Origin: Plantago major
Lineage: Eukaryota > Streptophyta > Magnoliopsida > Lamiales > Plantaginaceae
Length of the DNA stretch: 64,000 bases
NCBI GenBank assembly: GCA_026545765.1
Contig: CM048841.1
Span: forward strand, 72,352,217 to 72,416,216
Direction of reading: 5' to 3'
In this document: positions 29,695-42,258 of the stretch, one piece after another
How the letters are laid out: each line of letters starts with the position of its first letter
How positions within the stretch are numbered: position 1 is the stretch's first letter
Program-made: the position numbers and the translations under genes
The notes under the pieces: model-generated
Database searches by the model: none
Told to the model about the DNA's origin: nothing
What the model saw: the letters and a program-made list of their open reading frames with translations, nothing else

Positions 29695-31118
29695 TGTTAG
29701 GAATATCTGTTAGTATTTTGATCACTCATCATATGTTCTTATCTTAGCCAGAAAGGTGATTAAGTACTCTTGGTTCACTTGAACATTGTAAAAGAGGAAA
29801 TCACTGAGTATGATTAGTCTAGTAAATCTTGTATTAGGATTATAGGTCTCTGAGTGTAATTTTTATTTCAAGAAGACCATGAAGATCAATCCTAGCAATG
29901 GAGCTTTTCTGAAGATTAGAAGACTGAAGATTGCACAAGGTTTATGAAGACACAAAGGTTTAGTCTAACTCAGAAAGACTATGTCCTTAATCCTTTCTTA
30001 AGTATATTAACTTACTTTCGAAATATGATTTTGGACATATGACATCATGAGTATGGAGCATGCAAGCCATCAGAAAGGCTCATGTATCCGTTGAGACTAA
30101 AGGACAATGAACAGTACTATGCATTAAATGCATCGACAGAAATGCTGGAAAAAGAAAGTCCTCTCTGAAACAAGAGATAGTGACTTCTGAGTACATAGTT
30201 CAAGATATAAACGGATATAATTTGATAGAGAGCACAACAGATACAATTCAAATGCTTCTCAAATTTATCTATATATATATATCACACACTTAGATGCTTG
30301 AAGAACATACCTTAGAACACTCTATCTTGCAAACTTACCATCAAGCAAAGTATTCTCTCAAGCACTCTACTACCTTTCTGAAAGCTTTATGTTGCTTGAA
30401 AAATCACTAGTAGTTATAAGTTGTCCTGAACCTTAACAAGAGATTGTTATTCGTGAAAGAGTTGAACTATCAGATACCCTTTCTGAAGCTCATTCTCCAG
30501 AACGGACACCAATTACTTGGGTCAGTAAAGAGCAGACTGCCATCCACTGAACAAGTGCATTAAGTAGTCTTGTTCTACTAGACTCTCTGAAAACATAACT
30601 GAAAAGTTATACGAGAAGCCTCTCTGACAAACCTTATAACCAACACCATAAAGGCGTGGAGTAGAGGAAGTACTTGATTTGGGAAATCAGGGAATAACTC
30701 CAAGGTTATCTGAGTAGAGGAAGTACTTAGCTCAGGAGCCGGGAATGACTCAGGGGGAATATTTGGTTGGGAACCATTTGTTTAGGAATCTTAGAATAGG
30801 ATTATTGTAAGGTGAACTCAATTATCTGTTCTAGTGAATTCTAGGTCTCAGAAAGACCGAAGTGGATTAGTTGGAGGATTACGCCACCTCCAGATACCAC
30901 TATATTTGCTGTGTTATTTACCTTTCTGTATTTACATTTCAGCAAAGCACACACACACATACTTATTGTTTCTACACTTACCTATCTTAAAGTCTTCCGC
31001 GCTTTGAATTTAAGTATCAGAAACCCCCAGGTTTCTGAGAAACTGTGTTTATCGACAAAAGTTTTAAAAGACTATTCACCCCCTCCTAGTCTTTTACTTT
31101 GCCGTTATCCGACCAACA
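29695..31118 (+). mobile_element. 5' LTR of element B (1424 bp)
   Basis: It runs from TGTTAGGAATATCTGTTAG to ATCCGACCAACA and is followed by the primer site. ATATATATATCACACAC near 30270 is a TATA candidate. It belongs to the LTR subtype shared with C and E (AGAAACC where A, D and F have AGATATC). Confidence 0.9.
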
Positions 31119-31120
31119 AG

Positions 31121-31132
31121 TGGTATCGAAAG
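31121..31132 (+). promoter_or_regulatory. Primer binding site of element B
   Basis: TGGTATCGAAAG, two bases inside the LTR. It is close to the complement of the plant initiator tRNA-Met 3' end, the usual copia primer. The mismatch has the same CAGA-type change seen throughout this stretch. Confidence 0.8.
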
Positions 31133-31228
31133 GTGAGGTTCACAAGCCTTCAGATCAACCTAGATCCCGATAGGTGAAGAAACTCGCCTCTTCTCGAGGA
31201 CTATATAATTTGTGTGTTAAGTGCGTGT

Positions 31229-33450
31229 ATGTCTCGAGTGATGCACCCGCTCAAGCCGTAAACTACGAGAAATGGAAGAACAACATGATGCTCCATCCGA
31301 GGCCATTAGTGATGAAATGATCTATGTCATCAATGAAGGGCCTATCAAAATCGCATAACTCAAACAAGTTATCGAGGTGTCCGATGGAAGAAAAGCCTCT
31401 ACAAGGAAGATGGAAGCGAGGATATGGCTGCTAGTGATAGTGGTCATGTTGCTCGTGGAAGCATTATGTATGAAGACAAGCCAAGAGAGCTCTAGACATC
31501 TAAAGATGCCAAGAGACACAGATTTGATGGTCAAGCTCGTAATATAATCATCAGATCGACACCTGAGCACATACAGTGTAAACTGTGGGTAAAAACAATG
31601 AAAGTCGCTCGCAACCGATTGAAGAAATCAGGTTTAATCGAGAAAATCAAAGAAAACAAGTTCGAAGTTCTTAAATCAAGTTCCAAAACTTCAAACAAGG
31701 TCCCACCAAACTCGGAAGAACTTGATTTCAGATTTTCTACTCTTATGAGTGATATGGATGCACTTGGTGAAAGAATAGATACTCCCAATGTAAAAGATTA
31801 AGACTATTGTCAAGTCTCAATCACAACCGGAACACACTAAGTTCTTTTATTTCAATCAAGGATGCCAAATATTACTCCAAGAGAGCTCTTCTCTCATCTT
31901 GCATCAGAGACTATGAGACAACTCGAGAGAACAAACAAATAAAAGCTACAAAGTGTTGCTCTAGTTTCTCAAGGTTCTTCTGAAAAGAAGGATACCAAAG
32001 ATGCATCTGAAGAAAATTCTCTTGCAGTAAGACACATGAAGAAATTTGTGAGTCAAGAGATTGAGAGAAGAAAAGCTAAAGAAAAGTCAAAAAGCATCTT
32101 GCCCAAACTATCATCAATACAAGAACACACAAATGAACAACTCTCCTAACACCCCATTCGTAAAGGTGTTAGTAATCAAGTCGCAGAATAGGAAATGATA
32201 TCCGCTTCATTGTCAAAAGCCCGGTCACTTAAAAGAGATTGTCCGCTTAAACAAGCTCAAGACAGTGATAAGAAGGACATAAGAAATTTCAAGAGAAATC
32301 AAAGGGCCCATCGATCAAGAAAGGAAGAAGATTCAAATTCAACTTGATGCTCTAGACATTGAGATGATTCGAGATTCAGATGACTCAAACCTACCATCAC
32401 CGTAATTGTGTGGAATAACCCACGATGTAATCGATTTCGCCTTAAGAAGAATGAAATGTGTGGAGTTGCCGAGATTGTCGGTCCGCACATCTCCAACATT
32501 GAAATGTGTCTTATGGCTGATGAGGTAACTAACAATTCACAATTTCTGTACTATGAGAGTGATGATGGAATTGCGGATCTAGAGTTGGTCAAGAGTGAAT
32601 TGGATCGCTATGAGAAAGAGTTTCTGGAAGCACAATCCAAAACCAGAATTCTAGAGGAAAGCAAAGAAACTCTTGAAAAAGAGGTTTCTGAGCTAACCAG
32701 AGTATCTGAGAACAAGAACGCTGAAATAGCCTTTCTGAAATCTCAGATATCTGAGAATAAAAATTCTCACAAACTAGACTTGGATGAACTCAATAAGGAA
32801 TTGATGAAGCTGCTTTCTGAAAATGAAGAACTCAGAAAGAAAGAGCTATCCTTCCAATCTTATGCAAAGGCTAGTGACACTCTCACTGTGGTTCAATCCT
32901 ATCTGAGAGATCCCTCTGAGAAAGGTGGACTTGGACTTGATGAACAATCGAGTAACTCATCTCCTCTGAAGAAGAGTGATGAAAGGTTGACCTTTGTAAA
33001 AAGTCAACAGAATGGTTCTTCAACCACCTATAGCATTGGTCAGAAAGCTAGGGTAGTTGACAAAGGAAAAGGAGTAGCAACCAAATTTTTGAAAGAACAA
33101 CAAGTTCACAAGAAACTTGTGGATAAGGTTTCAAAAGAAAGACAACCTCGACATTCAACCATCCACATTGCTACATTACTAGGAAAGGAAGAATCACGAA
33201 TAGGCAAATTTCATCGTATCATTTTATGAAAATAAAGATGGTGCAGAAACTAGTAAGGCTTCAAGAACGAATCGTAAAGCCAAAGGTGTTCAAATGGCAT
33301 CGCTATCGTATTGGAAAAGTTCTTCCGCAACAATATAAGGAAGGACAAGAACAATGGCGCAAGGTCGATATTGCACGTAGTAACAGATGTATGGAAGAAA
33401 TCTCAAGCCACCGAAAAACTGAATGCCGAGCTAGAAGGAACTCCAGATAG
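31229..33450 (+). pseudogene. Gag of element B, with C-terminal coiled coil
   Basis: The start ATG is at 31229 by comparison with element E. The capsid-type N-terminal part (MLH..AISDEMIYVINEGPIK) is frame-broken. A zinc knuckle of CX2CX4HX4C form is visible around 32200-32265 across a shifted frame. The open part 32520-33229 is a long coiled coil (YEKEFLEAQSKTRILEESKE, ELMKLLSENEELRKKELSFQ) and then a Ser/Lys-rich tail. An extended Gag with a C-terminal coiled coil is typical of Sireviruses, where this region has been reported to bind a dynein-light-chain-8-like protein. No LC8 motif could be pinned down here. Most breaks fall in patches with the CAG/CTG anomaly. Confidence 0.7.
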
Positions 33451-35120
33451 GCTAAGTTTGTCAAAAGTAACCCCGTAAACCTGTGGTCCGTAAAGCACCA
33501 AAAGGAACACCTAGAAACACCCCAAGAAGGAAGATTGAGATCAAAATTATCGATTTTATCAGATCTCCTTCTGATCAAGTTAGACAAAAACAAACTCCTA
33601 AGAAATTCACTAAAATATGGATTCCTACTAGAAGAATGTTTAGTCTAAATGGTTCTATCTCTGAAGCAAGAACCTAACTCCTGTTTCCTGTTTTGTGCAG
33701 AACGCCTCTTGGACTAAGGCTCAATTGTTATTTGATAGTGGATGCGGAAAGCACATGACAGGAGACAAAGCAACCGTCAACTACAAAGCTTGCAAATGGA
33801 CCGACATATCGATTTCGGAGGAGAATTAAATCCTCTCCGGGATTCGCAACGCCAAATTAGGATCATTAACAATCACCGACGACACATGTTAAGGGTTTGA
33901 AATATAATCTATTTAGCATGAGCCGATTGCGCATAAGGGATTTATCAGAAATTCAAAGCAAAGTATTGCAAACTTATCGACAATGAGTCAAAGCATACCT
34001 TGGTTGCTCGCGGAAAGGAAGTCTTTATGTTGCCGATTGGCATCCGCCACAATCAAGAATGTCTCATGGTGAGTCAATCAGTCACTGAAGAGCACCGGTT
34101 ATGGCACAAAAGAATGAGTCACTTGAATTTCAAAACTCAACAAACTTGCCAAGAAAGAGTTAGTGGTCGGTCTTCCCAAAACATCTTTCGTAAAGGATGG
34201 TATCTGCTCGCCGCCGATGGGGAAACAATCCAAGACCTCTTTCAAGTCCAAAACCGTACACTCTAAGTTAGACCACCGCAACTATTACACATGGATCTTT
34301 TGAATCATCCGTAATTAGTTATGCAGAAAGAAGTATGGTCTTGTTGTAGATGACTTCTCAATATTCACTGGGTTGTCTTTCAAGCACAAATCTGATGCAA
34401 GGTGGAGATACCAAACTTGAATAAGCTTGAAGTCATGAAAATGACAAGGTATCTCGCAATCGTAATGCACTATGGTATCGAGTTTGTCAACCAAGACATA
34501 AAGGAGTTTTGTATCAAAGAAAGGCATACGACACCAACTTTCCTCTCGTGAGAACACCACAACAAAATGGTGTGCAGAAGGAAAAATAGAACCCTTAAAG
34601 AAGCAAAGAAGGACAATGCTAATGATCGAGATAAGTGAAGTTTATCGGGTTGAAGTTGTAAACAAAGATGTTACACTCGTAATGTATGTTTGATAAACAA
34701 ACACCATGACAAGACCCCATATGAACTCTTGGTTGGTAGACCCCCTAATATCAAACATCTAAAAGTATTTGGTTGCAGATGTTTTGTTCTTAACAATGGA
34801 AAAGAATATCTAAGAACATTTCAACCAAAGGCTGATGAAGGCGTGTTTCTTGGTTATTCTATGAATAGCAAAGCATACAGAGTTTACAACAAAAGAACAA
34901 AGAAGATTGAAGAATCAATTCATGTTGTATTCTATGAAGGAAGCAAGAAAACACCCCTTGCTGATGAACTCTCAGAAAGGTTCAAGGAACTAATGATAAA
35001 GGATTCTGAAGAGGAACCTTCAGAAAGGAAAAACATCATTATGGAAAGGGAGGATGACTCGACGAAGAAAAGCATGAAATGCCTAGTAACAACCGTAAGA
35101 TTCTCGACATGATGAAAATT
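33451..35120 (+). pseudogene. Protease and integrase of element B
   Basis: The protease active site is visible as LLFDSGCGKHMTGDKA (DSGC at 33734-33745). The integrase zinc region begins HKRMSHLNFKT (~34105), but its Cys pair is scrambled near 34200. The core is fragmentary (34270-34560); the second catalytic Asp position reads as another residue (VMHYGIEF near 34460). From 34690 the frame is clean: NKHHDKTPYELLVGRPPNIK and CFVLNNGKEYLRTFQPKADE, the usual copia integrase C-terminal region, on to ~35050. Breaks coincide with anomalous patches. Confidence 0.7.
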
Positions 35121-35349
35121 TCCTATGAGAATTCCGTAAATGGAAATCAAGATGTTCATCGAGAGCTAACTCGAAATGACCTCTCCGATGTGCATGTCCT
35201 GTAAAGCTCTCACACTGAGCAAGTGTCAGACATTCACCGCCGTTCTGAGGTGCAAAATGTCACAGATACTGAAGAAGTATCAAGTCATAATCATAGTGAT
35301 TCACATTCAGATCACATAGATGTCAATTTACTAGCCCTAAACCCATGAT

Positions 35350-36995
35350 GAGATGGATCAAGGATCATCTCGCAAAAGATGTGATCGACCAATCAATCAA
35401 GGTGTTAGGACTAGGAGAGCAATAGTCGAAAATGCTAATTCTCTCTTCGATGTTTTATCTCAAACATTGAACCAAAACTATAGAAGAAGCATTAAGAGAC
35501 CAAGACTAGATCTCAAAGAATGCAAGAAGAGTCGATCGCTTTGAAAGAAACAAAGTCTGGAAACTAGTTCCATTTGTAGAAGGAATATCTATGATTGGAA
35601 CTAAGTGGGTTTTCAGAAACAAGATGAATGAATCTGGTGAAATAACCAAAAACAAAGCAAGGTTGGTGGCCAAGGGATTCACCTAGACTGAAGGTCTAGA
35701 TTTTGAAGAGTCATATGCACCTGTTGCCAGATTGGATGAAATAAGACTCTTTCTGGCCTTTGCAGCTCATAAATTTTTTAAAGTTTATCAGATGGATGTC
35801 AAAAGTGCATTCTTGAATGGTGAACTTGCTGAGGAAGTCTATGTTGAGCAACCACCTGGCTTTGAAGTTTCCTCAGAAAGTAGAATGGTCTATAAGCTAC
35901 AAAAAGCTCTTTATGGACTGAAAGAGGCTCCAAGAGCATGGTATGACACTTTGGCCAAATACCTTCTGGAAAGTGGTTTCAAGAAAGGTGAAGTTGATAA
36001 AACTTTATTTACTTTAAATCATGATGGGAAACTACTCTTAGTTCAAGTATATGTTGATGACATTATATTTGGATCTAAGGACAAGCAACTTTGTGATGAC
36101 TTTGCAAATCTCATGAAAAGTAAATTAGAGATGAGCATGATGAGAGAATTGAACTATTTCCTAGGATTGCAAGTCAAGCAACTCAATGATGGAATATTCA
36201 TTAGTCAGACAAAGTATGCAAAAGACATGCTCACAAAGTTCAATCTTAAGCCTTCTGAAAAGAATGCTAATATACCTATGATCATAGGAACCAAGATGAC
36301 CTATATTGAATCAGATAAGAGTGTTGATGAACACAAGTATAGGAAATTGATAGGTTCACTACTTTACCTTACTGCAAGCAGACTTGATATTCAATATGCA
36401 GTTGGAGTGTGTGCTAGATTTCAAACAAATCCAATGCAATCACACTACAACATTGCTATGAAAATATTAAAGTATGTGAAAGGTACAGTAGATGTAGGGT
36501 TGTGGTATCCTAAATAAAGTGGATTGAGTTTGGCTGGTTACTCAGATGCTGATTATGCTGGATCAATGCTTGATAGAAAAAGTACCTCAGGAACTTGTTA
36601 GTTTCTGGGAACTAGACTTATCTCATGGTTTAGCAAGAAACAAAACTCAATTGCAACTTCTACCACAGAGGCTTGCTGCTGGTTGTTGTGCAACACAAGT
36701 TCTGTGGATTCAACAACAACTCAGAGACTATGGACTCAATGAAGAGAAAACTCCCATTTTCTGTGATAACACAAGTGCTATTGCAATCACACAGAATCCC
36801 AAGTTCCATGCCAGAACAAAGCACATTGATGTTAGACACCACTTCATCAGAGACCATGTTGAGAAAGGCAATATAGAGATACTCAAGATTGGCACAGAAG
36901 AACAACTTGCAGATATCTTCACTAAGCCCTTACAAGAAAGCCGGTTCTTGACTTTGAGACACAATCTTGGATTAATGGAGTTGCCTAAGGACTGA
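35350..36995 (+). pseudogene. Reverse transcriptase and RNase H of element B
   Basis: The RT begins near 35560 (GTKWVFRNKMNESGE). A TAG interrupts it near 35684, where CAG is expected. The frame 35732-36517 has the [15 protein letters not shown] motif and catalytic YVDD (36050-36061), then [14 protein letters not shown] and [22 protein letters not shown] at 36515-36517 and a TAG near 36600 (CAG in D) break the RNase H start. A short deletion near 36665 shifts the frame, after which CDNTSAIAITQNP, KHIDVRHHFIRDHVEKG and LADIFTKPL complete the domain at 36995. Conserved except for those lesions. Confidence 0.88.
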
Positions 36996-37718
36996 AAAAT
37001 GTCCTGAATCTCTAAAGTCTGAATAAGTGAGGTAGAAAAGAAGTAGGCCTCTGAGGACATGTTCTCAGAAAGCCAAGTTGATAAGAAGTGATGCAAAGGT
37101 TTCTGAATAGCAACACTCAGAAAGGCAAAACATTTCTGGAACGGGTATTCAGAAAGGCAAAGGTTGGTACACACTTAATAAGTAAATAAAACTAGAACTT
37201 ATTTACTGAGAGTGGGTCAAATACATTCAAACAACTGAAGCTTCTGACACTTGAATTCAGAAAGCTATTTAGTCATAAAGAGAAATGGACACACAAAGCC
37301 CAAAAGGTATAAGTTCTGAAAGTCAAACATGTGCAATGTCTTGTATTTTTACCATTTTCATGATAAACAATATATAGATAAGGACTTGACACTCAGAATG
37401 ATAAGCTCAAACGATTAAGTGTTCCTACTCTTTACTAAGTGACACAATGAATGTAGCATATTAAAAATCCATCAAGTCGGCACATTACCATTTGTTGATT
37501 GATATCATCACAAGATATTCAATATAAGCCCTTGATGAATAAACGTTTGATCTCAACGGTTGAGATTAAAACAAAGCAAGTAATGTCTGTTGAGAAATGC
37601 AGACATGGCCCACTACGCATTTAATGAAGTACAAAGGATGTACCACGCCTATGCAGATGCAAAGACACGCATTCATATTCAGCTATATGTATGTTGTATC
37701 TATGTACATTTTGTCTGC
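36996..37718 (+). other. Spacer between pol and the internal promoter (B)
   Basis: No ORF of note. The first part (37020-37170) holds CAGAAAGGC-type repeats, the counterpart of the palindrome arrays in A and D. The later part shares GACATGGCCCACTA and GCATTTAATG with D (and A on the minus strand), so it is conserved among copies although non-coding. Confidence 0.5.
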
Positions 37719-37728
37719 TATATATATA
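37719..37728 (+). promoter_or_regulatory. Internal TATA box before the accessory gene of B
   Basis: TATATATATA followed by GGATTTGGGCAAAAG, 206 bp before ATG 37925. See also 28816-28825 and 50690-50698. Confidence 0.6.
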
Positions 37729-37924
37729 GGATTTGGGCAAAAGACAATCACTTTTACCAATTTCGAAATTTCAAATCAGATCAAAAAGCAAAATCTCTCA
37801 AGATTTCGCAAAACCCTCTCAAGAACTCAACTTCTTGTGCTTAGTCTTCTGAAAAGATAGACTAATCTCGATTAATTGTGCAAAATTCATCTGAAAAACA
37901 CTCATTCAAAAGTCTATATAAGAG

Positions 37925-40423
37925 ATGGAACCCAAGAAGATGACCACCAAGAACCCTAAAGTCATATCATCTGCTCCTGCTGAAAAGCAAGGAGGAAAGG
38001 AACTTAAGTTGTTGAAGAAACGCCTTCTGGGAAAGTTTACCCCATCGGACTGGAACCCTAACCAAAAAATGAATTGGGGAGCTTTTCTAGTAAAGAGATA
38101 TGTACCAGCAGTTATACCTTCAAGACCAGAAAGGAAACTGATATTGGGGATGCTGAAGAATTCCCATATCTACAAGCTTCTATCCGCACTCAAATGGACT
38201 ATCCACACTGGATGTACTGGAGTTCTATAACAACTCCAAAATCTTCACAAAAGTTGTGAATGATGAAGAAGAAAAATACATGTAGACTGAAGTCCAAGGA
38301 CAAGAAATTGTTCTAGACTGCAAGACTTTCTGCAAGATATTCCGATTGAAAAGTCGAGGAACATTTGAAGACATCAACATCAAGGACGCTTCCATGATTC
38401 AAGGCGTCAAAGAGCTATTTGAAGCAATCCAGTTAGAAAATGCAAAAGGTTGCCCAGGAGACTTTGTTCAAAGCCATCGAATTCAGTCATCTCCGTAAAC
38501 ACCGAGTACTATAGTTTTATTCGTCCGCTGCTTTGATGGCAACAAAGGAGGAGTAGACCATAAGCATGGAGAGATGGATGATGATGCATCTTCTAACAAG
38601 AAGCATGAAGGGCGAAACCCACTTCAATTGGGGAAGTACGCCTTCAACAAATTTCGACATATTGAGGAATTTGAGCCCAAAATCATCAATGGTTTTGCCG
38701 AGCCAAAGGCCAATATGCGCTTGGTCTTAGAATCTATTACATTCGAAACAATGGGAATCACTCTCGAGAGAGGCAGAAATCCTACCACCAACTCCCTTTT
38801 CGACACGCTTTTGAAGAAAAGGAGAAACTTTGCCGAGAACGCACTCGTAAAGGCGTAAGAAGAAGAAATCGCAAAGAAGGTGAGGAGGTCTCTGAAAGCT
38901 CAAGCTAAACCTCCAGCTACTAAGAGGAAGAGGACTCAAAGCAAAAGAGCCTCTAAGTCCCTAAGCATAAGAGGCGAACCTTCCGGAGACAAGGTCTCGT
39001 AAGATGTCGACGCCTGTAAAGGTAACCTGCAATTCCCAAGACTCGAACCGTAATGCTCTAGAACTCTCCGAGATGATAGAAATATCATATGGGTTCGCAC
39101 CAACACGTAATAGTGATTCGAGGATGATGAAGTACTTGCAAAAGTACTCAAAAGATTTAAGTATGAGACCCATGGAGGAGATTGCTCACTCTTCAGAGAC
39201 AAGAGCCCTCGCCCACCGGAAGAAGAAGGCCTGGGTGAGGAAGATAGAATGCTGGAAGATCCTGACATTGCTTCCACATTCACAATGCCAGCACTTAATG
39301 TTGCTGAAGAAAATCCTGTTTTAACACAGGTTCCTCAACCTTCTGAGAAAGCTCAACTCTCATAAAGGGATCAAACTGAGATGGAAACTCAGAATGATAC
39401 TGCAAAGGAAAACAACAATGAGCTCAGAGAGACTGTGGAATCACCACAAGTCCAAGAGATTAATGATCAGCCTGACTCTATTTAGGTAACAAAGATAGTT
39501 TGTATCTAACATGTCAACATAATTGCATGTTAACTTGTTACTCATAAGCTGTATTTGTTACAGGCCAACGTGGAGACACACTTTCAGGGGGAAAAAAACC
39601 TGTCCACCCCCTTGAATAAAGAAGAGGTTCCTCCAACCTCAGAACATCAAGAAGAGCCTGTCCCACAGGTAGTGAAGTTATCTCTGAACAAGAAATAACT
39701 AAGTAAAAATGCTCTTATCTTATGTTATAATATTCTTAATGTCTCTTCTTAGGCTCCAACTGAGGAAGTAGTGGTTGTGGAACCAACACCCCACAACCTA
39801 GAGATTCCAGAGGCTGAAAAGCCTTCTGAGGAAGTATTTACTGAGCCTTCTGCTGAAAAGGTAAGTAATCAGTAATAGTCTTCTTCAAACAATGCTCAGG
39901 AAAACCCACTACTAAAATCTCTTATGTTTGTTCTTACAGCTACCAAGAACAATTGGAAGGAAAGATGGTCTTATCTCCTCCAAAGAAACTAAAATCACGA
40001 ACAAGCAAGATTCCGCAGAAAAGGTGCCAGAAACCCCCAAGGTTTCTGAGGAACATGGTATTGAGCTTCCTCACTTGGAAGTAAGTGAAGTCTCAGAAAG
40101 CACTTTTCCACCTATCTTTTCTGTTAACAGTTTCTAAACATATCTGATTTTAATTCTCAGGTTCAAGCAGAAAGAAAGGTTGATGAGGATAAAACTTCTC
40201 CTCACACCAAAGTATCTGAGGCCTCTGTGCCCAAGAAAGCAAAAATCCAAGCAGATGAGCCTAGTGTTTCTACACAGGTATGCTCAGAAAGCTTACTTTT
40301 GCACACATATACTAACTCAAGTGGTTTGACCAAAACTAACTTGATCCCTTTCTTTCAGGCTCAAAGTCTAGTGCCAGTTGATTTACTCAAGGCTTTCCAG
40401 AAGCACACTTTAAAGAAACATAT
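37925..40423 (+). pseudogene. Accessory (envelope-like) gene of element B, 3' end cut off
   Basis: ATG 37925 starts MEPKKMTTKNPKVISSAPAE, then KFTPSDWNPNQKMNWGAFLV and SRPERKLILGMLKNSHIYKL. The N-terminal domain is frame-broken between 38200 and 38570, then reads GKYAFNKFRHIEEFEPKII and a basic stretch (KRKRTQSKRASK near 38930). Acidic exons follow with introns 39486-39563, 39669-39752, 39861-39939, 40081-40160 and 40278-40358. The exons between them are 105, 108, 141 and 117 nt. The last exon reads QAQSLVPVDLLKAFQKHTLK and is cut by the LTR of C at 40424. Element C continues the same block intact. Confidence 0.72.
39486..40358 (+). other. Run of five short introns with in-phase exons
   Basis: The donors are TTAG/GTAAC, ACAG/GTAGT, AAAG/GTAAG, GGAA/GTAAG and ACAG/GTATG. 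The acceptors are TTACAG, TTCTTAG, CTTACAG, TTCTCAG and TTTCAG. The introns are 78, 84, 79, 80 and 81 nt and the exons between them 105, 108, 141 and 117 nt. The same series occurs in A, C (at least two introns) and D at nearly the same sizes. Exon translations share an acidic pattern (KVSE, EVPxTS, PETPKVSE), which suggests an origin by exon duplication. Confidence 0.75.
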
Positions 40424-41849
40424 TGTTGGTCCAGATAACGGCAAAGTAAAAGACTCGAGGGGGAGGGGGTGAATAGTATTTTAAAACTTTTGTGGATAAA
40501 CACAGTTTCTCAGAAACCTGGGGGGTTTCTGATACTTAGATTCAGAGCGCGGAAGACTTTAAGATAGGTAAGTGCAGAAACAATAAGTATGTGTGTGTGC
40601 TTTGCTGAAAGATAAATACAGAAAGGTAAATAACACAGCAAATATAGTGGTATCTGGAGGTGGCGTAATCCTCCAACTAATCCACTTCGGTCTTTCTGAG
40701 ACCTAGAATTCACTAGAACAGATAATTGAGTTCACCTTACAAAAATCCTATTCTAAGATTCTTAAACAATTGGTTCCCAACCAAATGTTCCCCCTGAGTT
40801 ATTCCCCAGCTCCTAGAGCTAAGTACTTCCTCTACTCAGATAACCTTGGAGTTATTCCCTGATTTCCCAAATCAAGTACTTCCTCTACTCCACGCCTTGA
40901 TGGTGTTGGTTATAAGGTTTGTCAGAGAGGCTTCTTGTATAACTTTTCAGTTATGTTTTCAGAGAGCCTAATAGAACAAGACTACTTAATACACTTGTTC
41001 AAAGGTATGGCAATCGCTTCTTATCGACCCAAGTAATTGATGTCCGCTCGGAGAATGAGCTTCGTAAAGGGTATCCGATAGTTCAACTCTTTCACTTAAT
41101 AACAATCTCTTGTTAAGGTTCATGACAACTTAGAACTACTAGTGATTCTTCAAGCAACATAAAGCTTTCAGAAAGGGTAGTAGAGTGCTTGAGAGAATAC
41201 TTTGCTTGATGGTAAGTTTGCAAGATAGAGCGTTCTAAGGTATGTTCTTCAAGCATCTAAGTGTGTGATATATATAGATAAATTTGAGAGGCGTGTGAAT
41301 TGTATCCGTTGTGCTCTCAAACAAATTATATCCGCTTATATCTTGAACTATGTACTCAAGTCACTATCTCTTGTTTTAGAGGACTTGCTTTTTGCAAAGA
41401 TTTCCGCGATGCATTTAATGCATAGTGCTGTTCATTGTCCTTTAGTCTCAACGGATACATGAGCCTTTCTGATGGCTTGCATGCTCCATACTCATGATGT
41501 CATATGTCCAGAATCATATTTCTAAAGTAAGTTAATGTACTGAAGAAAGGATTAAGGACGTAGTCTTTCTGAGTTAGACTAAACCTTTGTGTCTTCATAA
41601 ATCTTGTGCAATCTCCGGTCTTGTAATCTTCAGAAAAGCTCCATTGCTAGGATTGATCTTCATGGTCTTCTTGGAAATAAAAATTACACTGAGAGACCTA
41701 TAATCCTAATACAAGATTTACTAGACTAATCATACTCAGTGATTTCCTCTTTTACAATGTTCAAGTGAACTAAGAGTACTTTAATCACCTTTCTGGCTAA
41801 GATAAGAACATGTGATGAATGATCAAAATACTAACAAATATTCCTAACA
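40424..41849 (-). mobile_element. 3' LTR of element C (1426 bp)
   Basis: Plus strand from TGTTGGTCCAGATAACGG to TATTCCTAACA. It is very close to the reverse complement of the B LTR in length and sequence. From about 41040 many CTG/CAG sites read CCG/CGTA. Confidence 0.9.
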
Positions 41850-41868
41850 AATTTCCCCCTTTTTGATC
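41850..41868 (-). promoter_or_regulatory. Polypurine tract of element C
   Basis: The minus strand reads GATCAAAAAGGGGGAAATT next to the LTR, as in A. Confidence 0.8.
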
Positions 41869-42258
41869 AGTCATCCATGACTATATTTTAAAGTCCTATA
41901 ACAAATTTGTAATCCTGGAAGAGAAAACAATCCACCACTTAATCATTTCAAATGATATTCAATTTTAATCAATTATGCGTAAAGTAAACATCAACCAAAT
42001 CACAAGAAGTGACCTTGCTGATAAGTTGTCATCTATTAGAGTGTATCCAGAGTATGATCTTCGAGATAGGTACAGATTATGTAATGAGATGCAACTTTAC
42101 AAATAGATAAAGTTTAGAAACAAACAACAAGATTACAAAAGTAACAAAACATACTAAGTAAATTAGAACAACAGGAGAGTCCAAGCTCCAAGTAAACATT
42201 CTAAGATACTAGTCTTCAAGTCTTCAAAAATAACTTAGGTTCAGAAACCTCAAGTTCT

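Larger units (their letters stand above)
29695..40423 (+). mobile_element. Copia element B (plus strand), 3' end lost
   Basis: It has a 5' LTR, PBS, gag, pol and accessory gene in Sirevirus-like order. It is inserted in the RNase H of A (at GAAGT/TGTTAGG) and is itself cut at 40424 by the LTR of element C inside an accessory-gene exon. Its 3' LTR is not found in the window. Parts of gag and protease-integrase are degraded or mis-sequenced; RT is nearly open. Confidence 0.85.
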
